44,859 bases of DNA, taken from the NCBI GenBank assembly GCA_003599855.1, contig QZKG01000009.1:1-44859 (forward strand). The letters run 5' to 3'. Numbering within the stretch: the stretch's first letter is position 1; every line of letters begins with the position of its first letter. Below the pieces are notes generated by a model. The model saw only the letters and a program-made list of their open reading frames with translations, made no database searches and was not told the DNA's origin. Of this stretch, positions 33,352 through 42,034 are shown in pieces. Source of the DNA: Gaiellales bacterium (GTDB lineage: Bacteria > Actinomycetota > Thermoleophilia > BMS3ABIN01). Both the position numbers and the translations under genes were made by a program.

Positions 33352-34158
33352 CTACCCCAGCTCGTTGGAGCGGTGGACCGTCACCTGGACGGCGTCGATG
33401 ATGGCCGAGCGCACCCCGTCCCGCTCCAGCTGCGCCAGGCCGGCGGCGGTGGTTCCCGCCGGCGAGGTCACCCGGTGGCGGAGCTCCGTGGGCGAGAGGC
33501 CCTCCTCAATGAGCAGGCGGGCAGTGCCCTCCAGCATGGAGACGGTGAGCTCGCGGGAGACGGGGCCCGGCAGGCCCGCCATCACGCCGGCGTCGATGAA
33601 GCCGTCGGCGATGAGGGCCATGAAGCCAGGGCCGCTGCCGCTGATGGCTGTGGCGGCTGAAAAAAGTTTCTCCGGCAGGGTGACGATGCGGCCCAGCGGC
33701 GCCAGCAGTTCGGTCACCATCTCCTCGGTCTCCAGGTCTACGTGCTCCCCGGTGGCCAGGACCAGCGTCCCCGCCCCGACGGCCACGGCGACGTTGGGCA
33801 TCAGCCTGATGACCGGCACGCCCACGGTGAAGAGCATCTCCAGCGAAGTGGTGGTGCGGCCGGCGGCCAGCGAGACGATGATCTTGCCCATGCCGAATAG
33901 GTCGAGGCAGTCCGTCAGGGATGACTCGATGTCGCCGGGCTTGACCGCCACCAGCACCAGGTCGCACCGCTCCACCAGCTCGCGGTTGCTGCCAGCCACG
34001 GTGACACCGGTCTCCTCCGCCAGGCGCTCCGCCACGAAGCCGGCCGCGTCGGCAACCACCAGGCGCGAGGCCATGGCCGCATCGGCCCCGACCCAGCCGC
34101 GCACGAAGGCGGAACCGATGTTGCCCGCTCCGATGAGGCCGATATCGCCGATCTTCAT
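33352..34158 (-). CDS. proC: pyrroline-5-carboxylate reductase
   Basis: NAD(P)H-dependent last step of proline synthesis. The 268 residues have the Rossmann motif IGAGNIGSAF (9-18), LVAVKPGDI, LMPNVAVAVGAG and the C-terminal signature SPAGTTAAGLAQLERDGV. It overlaps sepF by four bases (ATGA). proC sits between sepF and yggT in many Gram-positive genomes; it is an addition relative to the Streptomyces order I recall. Confidence 0.95.
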   Translation of the reverse strand: MKIGDIGLIGAGNIGSAFVRGWVGADAAMASRLVVADAAGFVAERLAEETGVTVAGSNRELVERCDLVLVAVKPGDIESSLTDCLDLFGMGKIIVSLAAGRTTTSLEMLFTVGVPVIRLMPNVAVAVGAGTLVLATGEHVDLETEEMVTELLAPLGRIVTLPEKLFSAATAISGSGPGFMALIADGFIDAGVMAGLPGPVSRELTVSMLEGTARLLIEEGLSPTELRHRVTSPAGTTAAGLAQLERDGVRSAIIDAVQVTVHRSNELG

Positions 34159-34682
34159 GACTGGTTGAAGAACCCTTTTTCCAGCAGGCGGGCCTTCTCC
34201 TCGGCTGACACCTCGACGTTGCGCGGCGTGAGCATGAACACCTTGTCCGCGACCCGCTGCATGCCCCCGTCGAGGGCATAGGTGAGGCCGCTGGCGAAAT
34301 CGATGAGGCGCTTGGACAGGTCGGTGTCGGCGTGCTGCAGGTTGAGGATGACCGGCACGTCCTTCTTCAGCTTGTCCGCCACCTGCTGGGCGTCGTTGAA
34401 ATTCTTGGGCATGACCAGGTGCACGCGCACGTTGCCGGGCGAGGCTGACCGGAGCGGCTTGATGCGGGTCACCTTGCCGCCCCCTTCGGCGGGGTAGATG
34501 TCGTCGTAGTCCACCCGCTGCTTGCGCGAGGACCGGTTCAGTTTGCGCACGTTGGGGCTGCGCTCACGGTAAGACTCCTCCAGCTCCCGCTGGGCTTCGC
34601 GGTAGTCTTCCTCTTCCCGGTAGTCATCTTCTTCGAGCCCGTCTTCCACGAGCCCGAAATATACAAGGGTCTTTTGCCACAT
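34155..34682 (-). CDS. sepF: SepF, cell division protein
   Basis: Membrane-binding FtsZ anchor. From ATG34682 it has 175 residues: an N-terminal amphipathic helix (MWQKTLVYFGLVE), an acidic linker with repeated DDYREEEDYRE and the SepF core (about 85-165, VHLVMPKNFNDAQQVADKL, ILNLQHAD, RLIDFASGLTYALDGG). A GGAGG site lies 17 bases before this ATG and directly abuts a GTG at 34700, so the true start is uncertain. Confidence 0.93.
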   Translation of the reverse strand: MWQKTLVYFGLVEDGLEEDDYREEEDYREAQRELEESYRERSPNVRKLNRSSRKQRVDYDDIYPAEGGGKVTRIKPLRSASPGNVRVHLVMPKNFNDAQQVADKLKKDVPVILNLQHADTDLSKRLIDFASGLTYALDGGMQRVADKVFMLTPRNVEVSAEEKARLLEKGFFNQS

Positions 34683-34765
34683 ATTGCTGATGGCGATCAC
34701 CTCCAGTTAACACGAACGAGTTGCTCTATTTTTCTCCCCCGGGGACGCTATCCCTTCGCCCGGGG

Positions 34766-35473
34766 TCAGTCGAAGATCACGTTTCCGAGCCTGATGATCG
34801 TCGCGCCCTCCTCGACGGCGACGGCATAGTCATTGCTGGTGCCCATGGAAAGTCGGTTGAAGGAGTGCCTGCCGGACCATTTCCGCGCCAAGGCGGCGGC
34901 CAGTTCGCGAAGCGATGCGAAGACCGATCGGGCGGCGCCGGGGTCGGCGGCCAGCGGCGGCATTGTCATGAGGCCCATGAAGTTCACCCCTTGATACCCT
35001 GAAGCCTCCTCGAGGAAGCGGTCAACTTCGTCTGGAATGATACCACACTTGCTCCCCTCCCCGCTAATGTTCACCTGCAAAAGGACGCCCGCCGGGGCGG
35101 GGGCTCGGCGGTCTATCTCCCGCACCGTCGAGATGGAATCCACGGAATGGATCAGGCGCGTGAGCGGCAGCACCTGGCGCACCTTGTTGCTCTGCAGGCG
35201 GCCGATGAAATCCCAGGTGAAGCTGTCGCCCCAGGCTTCATGCTTGACGGCCAGCTCCTGGGCGCGGTTCTCCCCGACCAGGGTCACGCCCCCCCGGGCC
35301 AGCGCTTCCATCCCGGCGGCGGACACGTACTTGGTCGCCACCAGGAGCTCCACGCCGGCGGGGTCGCGCCCGGCGCGGCGGCAGGCGTCGCCGATGGCGG
35401 CGCGGGCGCGCTCGAGGTTGGCCCTGATCCGTTCCGGGTCGAGGTCCTCGGGGCCCCTGGTCACTCGATCCAT
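34766..35473 (-). CDS. YggS/PLPBP family pyridoxal-phosphate homeostasis protein
   Basis: PLP-binding alanine-racemase-fold protein without known catalytic activity, involved in vitamin B6 balance. The 235 residues have the PLP lysine in LLVATKYVS (Lys48), NRAQEL, WDFIGRLQSNK, VNISGEGSKCGI and SMGTSNDYAVAVEEGATIIRLG. It overlaps the pgeF stop by 13 bases and has an AGGGGG site. The 83 bases to sepF contain only a weak GC stem. Confidence 0.94.
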   Translation of the reverse strand: MDRVTRGPEDLDPERIRANLERARAAIGDACRRAGRDPAGVELLVATKYVSAAGMEALARGGVTLVGENRAQELAVKHEAWGDSFTWDFIGRLQSNKVRQVLPLTRLIHSVDSISTVREIDRRAPAPAGVLLQVNISGEGSKCGIIPDEVDRFLEEASGYQGVNFMGLMTMPPLAADPGAARSVFASLRELAAALARKWSGRHSFNRLSMGTSNDYAVAVEEGATIIRLGNVIFD

Positions 35474-36300
35474 GCCAGCGCCCCCTGCCTGCCGGTGACG
35501 CCGTCCCGGCGGTAAGAATAGAAATCCTGGTCACAGGCGGTGCAGATGTCCAGCAGGTGGACGTCGCCGGCGCCCACCCCCGCCCTCTCCAGTTCGCGGC
35601 GCGCCGCCAGCCGCAGGTCGAGGTTGCGCCCCTGGACGGCCTCGCTGCCGAAACGGGCGGCGAAGGCCGAGGCGGCGGCCGCGTCCACCTCGTAACAGCA
35701 GGGCCCGATGGACGGGCCGATGGCGGCGGTCAGCTTTTCCAGCTCCGCCGCCGCCGTCTCCCGCAGCCGGCGGACGCCATTGGCGACAACTCCGGCCACC
35801 AGCCCCGCCCGGCCGGCATGGATCACCGCCACCAGCGACCGCCCCCCGGAACGCGCCGTGACCACCACCGGCACGCAGTCGGCGAAAAGCAGCAACAGGG
35901 GGGCGCGCTCCATGGAAGTCACCAGGCCGTCGCAGGGGTCGAAGGGGCTGAAGGCGGACTCGCGCCCGTCGGCGCCGTCACCCACGTCCTGCTCGCGGCC
36001 GAGCTCCCTGACGACATCGCTGTGACGCTGCCGCGGTGAGGTCAGGCGCTCCGGCGGGAAGCCGAAGTGGCCCCCGAGCAGCTCACGGTTCCTGATGACG
36101 CGCTCGCGGGCGTCGCCCACGTGGAAACCGAGGTTGAGCGACCTATAGGGGTGTTCGCTTACGCCGCCGCTCCTGGTGGTGAAGTATACCCGTACGCCCT
36201 TGACCGCACGGTCGAACTCCCAGAGGTCGATATGGCCCCATTCCTCCCGGTGGAACGGGTCGCGGTCCAGGTTCAGGTACTTTTTCAGCAGGTCGTTCAT
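35461..36300 (-). CDS. pgeF: PgeF/YfiH laccase-domain peptidoglycan editing factor
   Basis: Member of the multicopper-polyphenol-oxidase-like (DUF152) family; E. coli YfiH removes L-Ser-containing errors in peptidoglycan precursors. From ATG36300 the product has 279 residues. FTTRSGGVSEHPYRSLNLGFHVGD, RQRHSDVV, ADCVPVV, IHAGRAGLV and GPSIGPCCYEV supply the His and Cys ligands. No ribosome site precedes the ATG, which lies six bases after the T-run of the ftsZ terminator. A GTG at 36321 lies inside that terminator's stem. Confidence 0.92.
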   Translation of the reverse strand: MNDLLKKYLNLDRDPFHREEWGHIDLWEFDRAVKGVRVYFTTRSGGVSEHPYRSLNLGFHVGDARERVIRNRELLGGHFGFPPERLTSPRQRHSDVVRELGREQDVGDGADGRESAFSPFDPCDGLVTSMERAPLLLLFADCVPVVVTARSGGRSLVAVIHAGRAGLVAGVVANGVRRLRETAAAELEKLTAAIGPSIGPCCYEVDAAAASAFAARFGSEAVQGRNLDLRLAARRELERAGVGAGDVHLLDICTACDQDFYSYRRDGVTGRQGALAWIE

Positions 36301-36306
36301 GACAAC

Positions 36307-36336
36307 AAAAAGGGCAGGCACTTCACGCGCCTGCCC
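36307..36336 (-). terminator. intrinsic terminator after ftsZ, abutting pgeF
   Basis: Minus strand: GGGCAGGC (36329-36336), a 9-base loop, GCCTGCCC (36312-36319) and then TTTTTG. It lies 37 bases past the ftsZ stop and six bases before the pgeF ATG, so pgeF and the genes after it depend on read-through or another promoter. Confidence 0.75.
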
Positions 36337-36373
36337 TGGATCAGCATCCTTTGAGCCGCCCTCCCGCGATCAG

Positions 36374-37471
36374 CTAGTCCTCATCCCTCAAAAAAGTAGG
36401 GATGTCAAGGACGTCCTCACCGATCTCGAAGTCCGGCAGCTCCTCGTCCGGAGCCAGCGGCGTGACCGGCTCGCTTGACGGAGTCGCCTCCTGGCCGGCT
36501 CGGATGACGCGCCCGCGCTTCGCCTGCCGGTCGAAGCCGGTGGCGATGACGGTGACCTTGACCTCATCCTTGATGTCGTCGTCGATGACGGCGCCGAAGA
36601 TGATGTTGCAGTTGGCGTCGGCGGCGCTGGAGATGACCTCGGCCGCCTCGTTTACCTCGAACAGCCCCAGGTCGGAGCCGCCGGTGATGTTAAGCAGTAT
36701 GCCGGTGGCGCCCTCCACCGATGACTCCAGCAGGGGCGAGGAGATCGCTGCCCGGGCCGCCTCGGCGGCGCGGTTCTCGCCGCTTGCCAGCCCGATGCCC
36801 ATGAGCGCCGAACCCGCGTCCTTCATGATCGCCTTGACGTCGGCGAAGTCCAGGTTGATAAGACCCGGAACCGTGATAAGGTCGGTGATGCCCTGCACAC
36901 CCTGGCGCAGCACGTCGTCTGCCACCCGGAAGGCGTCGATGATCGAAGTCCGCTTCTCCACGACCTGGAGGAGCCGGTCATTGGGGATGATGATGACGGT
37001 ATCCACCTTGTCCCTGAGCGCGCGGATGCCTTCCTCGGCCTGGTCGCTGCGGCGCTTGCCCTCGAAGGAGAAGGGCCGGGTGACGACCCCCACCGTCAGC
37101 GCGCCGAGCTCCTTGGCCACCTCGGCGATGACCGGCGCCGCGCCGGTGCCGGTGCCCCCGCCCTTGCCGGCGGTGACGAAGACCATGTCGGATCCCTTGA
37201 GCGCTTCGCGGATCTCGTCGCGGCTCTCTTCCGCCGCTTCGCGCCCGACCTCGGGGTTGGCCCCCGCGCCCAGCCCCTGGGTGATCTTGCCGCCTATATG
37301 CATCTTTATGTCGGCGTCACACATGAGCAGCGCCTGGGCATCGGTGTTGACCGCTATGAACTCCACGCCCTTGAGGCCGGCGTCCACCATGCGGTTGACG
37401 GCATTGGTACCGCCGCCGCCTACTCCTACAACCCTGATTACTGCCAGATAACTGCTCCCTGGATCCAGCAT
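36374..37471 (-). CDS. ftsZ: cell division GTPase FtsZ
   Basis: Tubulin-like protein forming the division ring. The 365 residues have [15 protein letters not shown] (14-28), the GTP signature GKGGGTGTG (102-110), [10 protein letters not shown] and [11 protein letters not shown]-like [11 protein letters not shown] short linker (about 320-352) leads to the C-terminal peptide [11 protein letters not shown], the site for SepF/FtsA contact. ATG37471 has an AGGAGG site ten bases upstream. It follows ftsA by 22 bases. Confidence 0.98.
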   Translation of the reverse strand: MLDPGSSYLAVIRVVGVGGGGTNAVNRMVDAGLKGVEFIAVNTDAQALLMCDADIKMHIGGKITQGLGAGANPEVGREAAEESRDEIREALKGSDMVFVTAGKGGGTGTGAAPVIAEVAKELGALTVGVVTRPFSFEGKRRSDQAEEGIRALRDKVDTVIIIPNDRLLQVVEKRTSIIDAFRVADDVLRQGVQGITDLITVPGLINLDFADVKAIMKDAGSALMGIGLASGENRAAEAARAAISSPLLESSVEGATGILLNITGGSDLGLFEVNEAAEVISSAADANCNIIFGAVIDDDIKDEVKVTVIATGFDRQAKRGRVIRAGQEATPSSEPVTPLAPDEELPDFEIGEDVLDIPTFLRDED

Positions 37472-37493
37472 GTCCTAAAAACCTCCTGCGGGT

Positions 37494-38825
37494 TCAGGTT
37501 TTGTCAGATTGCCCAAACCAACCCTTGACCCTTTCCAGAACCTCGTTCCAAAACCCTTGAGTGATGGTTGAGGGTTCAGGCGCCTGACTTGGCCCCCTTT
37601 TATGAGCCTGCCTCGAACCATACAAAAGCAAGCCCACGGCGGTAGCATAAACGGGATTACCGGGGATGTCAACAGCACCCGGAGGCGCTATCGGCAGCCC
37701 CTGCCGCGCCGGCAGCCGGGCGATGTGTTCAGCCACACCGCAAATACCCTCAAGCTGGCTCGTACCCCCTGTGACCACTATCCCTGCAGCAATACTTGAG
37801 AGAAATCCGCTGTCCTGAGCCTGGGCCATGACCAGCCTGAAGATCTCCGAGACCCGGGCCTCGATGATGCGCGCCAGGTACTTGCGGGAGAAGGTGACGG
37901 TGCGCTCCGAGCCGCCGAAGATCCCCGCGTCGGCCTTCACCATCTCGATGTCCTCCACCACGTGGCTCTGGCCGTGGCCGTACTCGATCTTGATCGCCTC
38001 TGCGGCGGGCAGGGGCACCTTCAACCCCACTGATATGTCCTTGGTGACGTGGTTGCCGCCTACCGGCAACACCGCAGTGTGCACCAGCCGGTCACCCACG
38101 AACATAGCCACGTCGGTGGTGCCGCCGCCGATGTCCACCAGGATCACACCCGAGCTGCGCTCGTCCTCTGTCAGGCAGGCTTCGCTTGAGGCCAGCGGCT
38201 CCAGCACGATGTCATCCACCTCTACCCCGGCGCTGCCGACTGCTGCGATGAGGTTCTGGATCGAGTTGACCGCGCCGTAGATCAGGTGACCGGACATCTC
38301 TATCCGGCGCGCGAACATGCCCACCGGCCGCTTGATGCCGTCCTGGCCGTCGAGGGTGTACTCCCGGGGCAGCGCGTGGATGAGCTGCAGGTCCGGCGGC
38401 ACCTCCACGGCGGTGAGGCGCTCCATCAGTTCCTTGCGTTCGGCGCTCGTCACCTGGTGGTCCGGGTTGGCGTTGTCCAGCGTCACCTTGCGGTTCATCG
38501 AGACGATGTGGGAGCCGGCGACTCCGACGAAAGCTCCCGGTATCGGGACGCCCGCCGCCCCGGCTGCCTGCTCCACCGCCTGGTGGATGGAGCCGGACGC
38601 GTCGTCGAGGTCGATGACGACCCCCTTGTGCATGCCTCGCGCCGGGGCGCTGCCAATCCCCGTCACCCGCGCCAGCGTGCCGTCAGCGTCCAGTTCCCCC
38701 ACAAGGCATGCCACCTTGGTAGTGCCCACGTCCAGGGCCACCACGCGCGCGGACTCGCGCACGGGTTCCGCCGGCGCCGGGCGTCGCTGCCGGCGTGGCC
38801 TTTGGCTGTCCTTCGCAGCGCTCAC
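37494..38825 (-). CDS. ftsA: cell division protein FtsA
   Basis: Actin-like membrane tether for FtsZ. The 443 residues begin with a basic, Pro-rich tail (1-25) before the phosphate-1 motif ALDVGTTKVACLVGE. An SHS2/1C domain with VGVAGSHI, LPREYTLDGQ, ILVDIGGGTTDVAMF and VVTGGTSQLEGI follow. The end, FWNEVLERVKGWFGQ, is the amphipathic membrane helix. The GTG start at 38825 overlaps the ftsQ stop by four bases. FtsA is absent from model actinobacteria, so its presence is informative for placement. Confidence 0.95.
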   Translation of the reverse strand: MSAAKDSQRPRRQRRPAPAEPVRESARVVALDVGTTKVACLVGELDADGTLARVTGIGSAPARGMHKGVVIDLDDASGSIHQAVEQAAGAAGVPIPGAFVGVAGSHIVSMNRKVTLDNANPDHQVTSAERKELMERLTAVEVPPDLQLIHALPREYTLDGQDGIKRPVGMFARRIEMSGHLIYGAVNSIQNLIAAVGSAGVEVDDIVLEPLASSEACLTEDERSSGVILVDIGGGTTDVAMFVGDRLVHTAVLPVGGNHVTKDISVGLKVPLPAAEAIKIEYGHGQSHVVEDIEMVKADAGIFGGSERTVTFSRKYLARIIEARVSEIFRLVMAQAQDSGFLSSIAAGIVVTGGTSQLEGICGVAEHIARLPARQGLPIAPPGAVDIPGNPVYATAVGLLLYGSRQAHKRGPSQAPEPSTITQGFWNEVLERVKGWFGQSDKT

Positions 38826-39700
38826 TGCGCGGCCGCTGCGTCGGCGCCGGGTTCTGTCTCCTGGGGCGCGTACTCTTCCTGCGGCTGCTCCGGCGCAGCC
38901 TCCGCGGCCGCTTCCGCCGGCGCCTCGCCGCCCGCCGGTTCCTCTTCCCCGGCAGCAGGCTCCGGCGGAGCGTACTTGGAGCGGGTCACCGGCCGGTCAG
39001 GCACCGAGACGTCGATGATGACCTGCTCGCCCGCGGCCGTAGTCCGCGCAATCAGCTGGCGCAAGACCTCGAACTTGTAGGCATGGTCCTCGATGGTCCC
39101 GAAATGGACCTCTATGCCGCTCAGGGTCGCGGCGTCGATGATGCCGTCCACCACCGTCACCCGGGTGAACTCCTGGTGCAGGTTGACCGGCGCGGAGATA
39201 ATGAACTCGATGCCGGTGAGGACGTCGGCGCACTCCATGTGACCGCCCACATCCGCCTCGCACCTTTCAGCGGTGCCAAGGACGGGCAGGGCGGTGTCGG
39301 GCTGGCCGGCGATGGAAAGCACCCGGGCGTCGTCTGAAAGGAAGTAGCTGCCACCGTCGCCGGCGTAGGAAGCCACCGGCCGGTACTCGAAGACCTCCAC
39401 GTGCAGGGTGTGGGGGAAGTCGCGCCTGATCTCCACGTCCCTGACCACCGGCAGCTCCCGCAAAGCGTCCCGGGCGTCGTCGTAGGAATACTTCAGCAGG
39501 CTGTGCCCCTTGAGCCGCGGTCCCATGACCGCCAGCAGCTCCTCCTCGCTCAGGATGTGGTTGCCGCTGATGACGATCTCCTCCACCGCCAGCAGCGTCG
39601 ACTGGCTCAACCAGAAGTAGCCGCCGGCCAGGAGCGCCAGCGCCAGGACCAGCGTGGTCAGCGGCCAGAAGTAGCTTCTTTTTTCGTTCGCGGCCTTCAA
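38822..39700 (-). CDS. ftsQ: cell division protein FtsQ/DivIB
   Basis: Bitopic division protein. The 292 residues have a short cytoplasmic N-terminus, a membrane helix (about 12-30) and a POTRA domain (VEEIVISGNHILSEEELLAVMG, about 39-105). FtsQ beta domain follows, with VEVFEYRPVASY. An extracellular tail of about 45 residues, almost only Glu, Ala, Pro and Gly (from about 248), is unlike short FtsQ ends. The start is TTG39700, overlapping the murB stop by four bases, with GGAG nine bases upstream. Confidence 0.9.
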   Translation of the reverse strand: MKAANEKRSYFWPLTTLVLALALLAGGYFWLSQSTLLAVEEIVISGNHILSEEELLAVMGPRLKGHSLLKYSYDDARDALRELPVVRDVEIRRDFPHTLHVEVFEYRPVASYAGDGGSYFLSDDARVLSIAGQPDTALPVLGTAERCEADVGGHMECADVLTGIEFIISAPVNLHQEFTRVTVVDGIIDAATLSGIEVHFGTIEDHAYKFEVLRQLIARTTAAGEQVIIDVSVPDRPVTRSKYAPPEPAAGEEEPAGGEAPAEAAAEAAPEQPQEEYAPQETEPGADAAAAQ

Positions 39701-40620
39701 GTCAGGGGCTCCAGCGAGAGGTCGCCGAGCAGCTTCACCTCCGGCTCCAGGACGACGCCGAAACGCTCATGCACCTCCCGGCGGCCGCGGTCCATCAGTT
39801 CCAGCACGTCGGCCGCCGTGGCGCTGCCATGGTTGATGATGAAATTCGCATGCACGGTAGAGATTTCCGCGCCACCTGCCCGCATTCCTCTACAACCGGC
39901 CCTGTCGAGCAGCTCCCCCGCGCTCGCCCCCGGGGGGTTCCTGAAGACGCTGCCGCAACTGCGGCCGCCCACCGGCTGCGCGCCGCCGCGCCGGGACTGG
40001 TAGTCCTTCATCGCCGCCCGGATCGCTCCGGGATCGCCCGCGGCCAGCTCCAGTTCGACCCGGCACACCACCGCGTCCGGGGGCAGGTCGCAACGGCGGT
40101 ACGAGAAAACCAGCTCTTCGCGCGGCAGGACACGGCGCCCGCTCGGCAGACAAACCTCCACCGCCGCCACCACGTCGGCCATGGAGGCGCTCCAGGCGCC
40201 GGCGTTCATGGCCACCGCGCCCCCGGCTGTTCCCGGTATCAGGGCCAGCGGCTCCAGGCCGGCAAGGCCCGCTTCGGCTGCTGCCGCTGCCAGGCGGGCG
40301 AGGGTCGCGCCGCCGCCGGAATCGATCCGGTTGCCGTCGATGGAAAAAGATTTAAGCTCCCCCGCGAGCCTGAGCGCCAGCCCGGGCCAGCCGGCATCGG
40401 CCACCAGCAGGTTGGAGCCGCGGCCGAGGATGAACCAGGGGACGCGGCGCCGGGCAGCGACAGAGAGCACCACCTGCAGGCGCTCGGCGGAATCCACCTC
40501 CAGGAGCAGCGCGGCCGGCCCGCCGCACCCCAGCGTGGTGAAGGGGGCCAGCGGCTCGTCCGCGCTTCCCGTTCTGCCGGCAGCCTGCTCAAGTTCCGAG
40601 CGGACCGTGCTGTCAAACAA
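39697..40620 (-). CDS. murB: UDP-N-acetylenolpyruvoylglucosamine reductase
   Basis: FAD- and NADPH-dependent enzyme making UDP-MurNAc. The 307 residues have TTLGCGGPAALLLEV, the FAD site ILGRGSNLLVAD, LIPGTAGGAVAMNAGA, SYRRCDL and GRSCGSVFRNP with the catalytic Ser. HANFIINHGSATAADVLEL follows. The TTG start at 40620 overlaps murC by eight bases; no better start is near. It lies between murC and ftsQ, with no ddl gene in the cluster. Confidence 0.95.
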   Translation of the reverse strand: MFDSTVRSELEQAAGRTGSADEPLAPFTTLGCGGPAALLLEVDSAERLQVVLSVAARRRVPWFILGRGSNLLVADAGWPGLALRLAGELKSFSIDGNRIDSGGGATLARLAAAAAEAGLAGLEPLALIPGTAGGAVAMNAGAWSASMADVVAAVEVCLPSGRRVLPREELVFSYRRCDLPPDAVVCRVELELAAGDPGAIRAAMKDYQSRRGGAQPVGGRSCGSVFRNPPGASAGELLDRAGCRGMRAGGAEISTVHANFIINHGSATAADVLELMDRGRREVHERFGVVLEPEVKLLGDLSLEPLT

Positions 40621-42034
40621 TGCTTGCCTGCCTTTCGAGGGCTTCCAGGAGGTCTTCGCCCACCTTGAAGATGTCCCCCGCCCCGAGGGTGATGAAGATG
40701 TCCCCCTCGCGCAGCTCCCTCAGCAGCAGGGGGACGATGTCCCGGGCCTTGGGGATGTAGGCGATATTGACCTCCGGGGTCTGGCGCAGGGCGGAGTCCA
40801 CCACCAGCTTGCCGCTGATGCCCGGCTCCGGCTCCTCGCGGGCGCCGAAGATATCGGTGACTATGGCCAGGTCGCAATCCGTGAGCGCCTGACCGAACTC
40901 GTCGTGAAGGTAGCGGGTGCGGGAATAGAGATGGGGCTGGAAGGCGCCGATCACCCGCTTCCAGCCGCCCGAGCGGGCTGCCTCCAGGGTGGCCGCGATC
41001 TCGGTGGGGTGATGGGCGTAGTCGTCCACGATGGTCACGCCCAGGGCCTCGCCCTTGACCTGGAACCGCCGCGCCGCGCCGCTGAAGCGGGCCAGCGCCG
41101 GGGCTGCCTGCCGGGGCCCCACGCCCACCAGGTCCAGCACGGCGAACGCCGCCAGGGAGTTGAGGGCGTTATGGAGCCCGGGCACCGCCAGGGTCACTTC
41201 CATCTCCTGGCGGCCGCCGCTGGCCTCCCAGGAGAGGGTGTAGCTCCCGCCGCCGCCGGCGCTGCCCTTGTAGCCGGTCGCCCGGTAGTCCGCCTCCTCG
41301 CCGGCGCCGTAGGTGACGACCCGGGCGCCGGTGCCGGCGGCTACCTCCTTGAGCAACGGCTGGTCCCAGACGACCAGCGCCCCCGCCCCGGGCAGGCTGG
41401 CTGCGAACTGCGTGAAAACGTCCACCACCTGATCGAGGGATACGTAGTGGGAATGGTGGTCCAGCTCGACATTGGTGATAACGGCGATCTCCGGGTGCAG
41501 GTGTAAAAGCGAGCCGTCGCTCTCGTCCGCCTCAGCCACCAGCCACTCCCCGGAGCCGCAGCGGGCGTTGCTGCCCACGTCGTTGAGCTCGCCGCCGACG
41601 ACGAAAGATGGCTCGAGGCCCAGGCTCTCCATGGCATGGGCCACCATCGAGGTGGTGGTCGTCTTGCCGTGGGTGCCGGCCACGGCGATGCCGCGCTTCA
41701 TCTCCATGAGCTCAGCCAGCATCTCCGCCCTCAAGAACACCGGGATCCCCCGGTGGACAGCCGCCGTCAGTTCCTCGTTGCTGGACGGGATGGCGGTGGA
41801 GACCACCACCGCGTCCGGCCGGCTGTTCAGGTTGGCCGCGCTGTGGCCGAAGACAACCCTCACCCCCGCTTCCTCCAGCATCCTCGTATAGCGCGACCGC
41901 TTCAGGTCCGAGCCGCTGACCTCGTAACCGAGCGTGTTGAACACCTGGGCGATGCCGCTCATGCCGGCGCCGCCGATCCCGATGAAATGCAGTTTCCTTG
42001 GTCCTGTCATCCTCTGCGTCATTGCCTTGGTCAT
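40613..42034 (-). CDS. murC: UDP-N-acetylmuramate--L-alanine ligase
   Basis: Adds L-alanine to UDP-MurNAc. From ATG42034 the product has 473 residues: UDP-binding FIGIGGAGMSGIAQV, the ATP loop GTHGKTTTTSMVAHAM, EADESDGSLLHL, NVELDHHSHY and DDYAHHPTEIAATL. It overlaps the murG stop by four bases, with an AGGAGAGGG site, so the longer frame to 42229 is rejected. A Met four codons downstream is also possible. Confidence 0.96.
   Translation of the reverse strand: MTKAMTQRMTGPRKLHFIGIGGAGMSGIAQVFNTLGYEVSGSDLKRSRYTRMLEEAGVRVVFGHSAANLNSRPDAVVVSTAIPSSNEELTAAVHRGIPVFLRAEMLAELMEMKRGIAVAGTHGKTTTTSMVAHAMESLGLEPSFVVGGELNDVGSNARCGSGEWLVAEADESDGSLLHLHPEIAVITNVELDHHSHYVSLDQVVDVFTQFAASLPGAGALVVWDQPLLKEVAAGTGARVVTYGAGEEADYRATGYKGSAGGGGSYTLSWEASGGRQEMEVTLAVPGLHNALNSLAAFAVLDLVGVGPRQAAPALARFSGAARRFQVKGEALGVTIVDDYAHHPTEIAATLEAARSGGWKRVIGAFQPHLYSRTRYLHDEFGQALTDCDLAIVTDIFGAREEPEPGISGKLVVDSALRQTPEVNIAYIPKARDIVPLLLRELREGDIFITLGAGDIFKVGEDLLEALERQASIV

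Noticed and set aside
34723-34765. A terminator between yggS and sepF
   Set aside because: CCCCGGG and CCCGGGG can pair, but the loop is long and no T-run follows on the minus strand.
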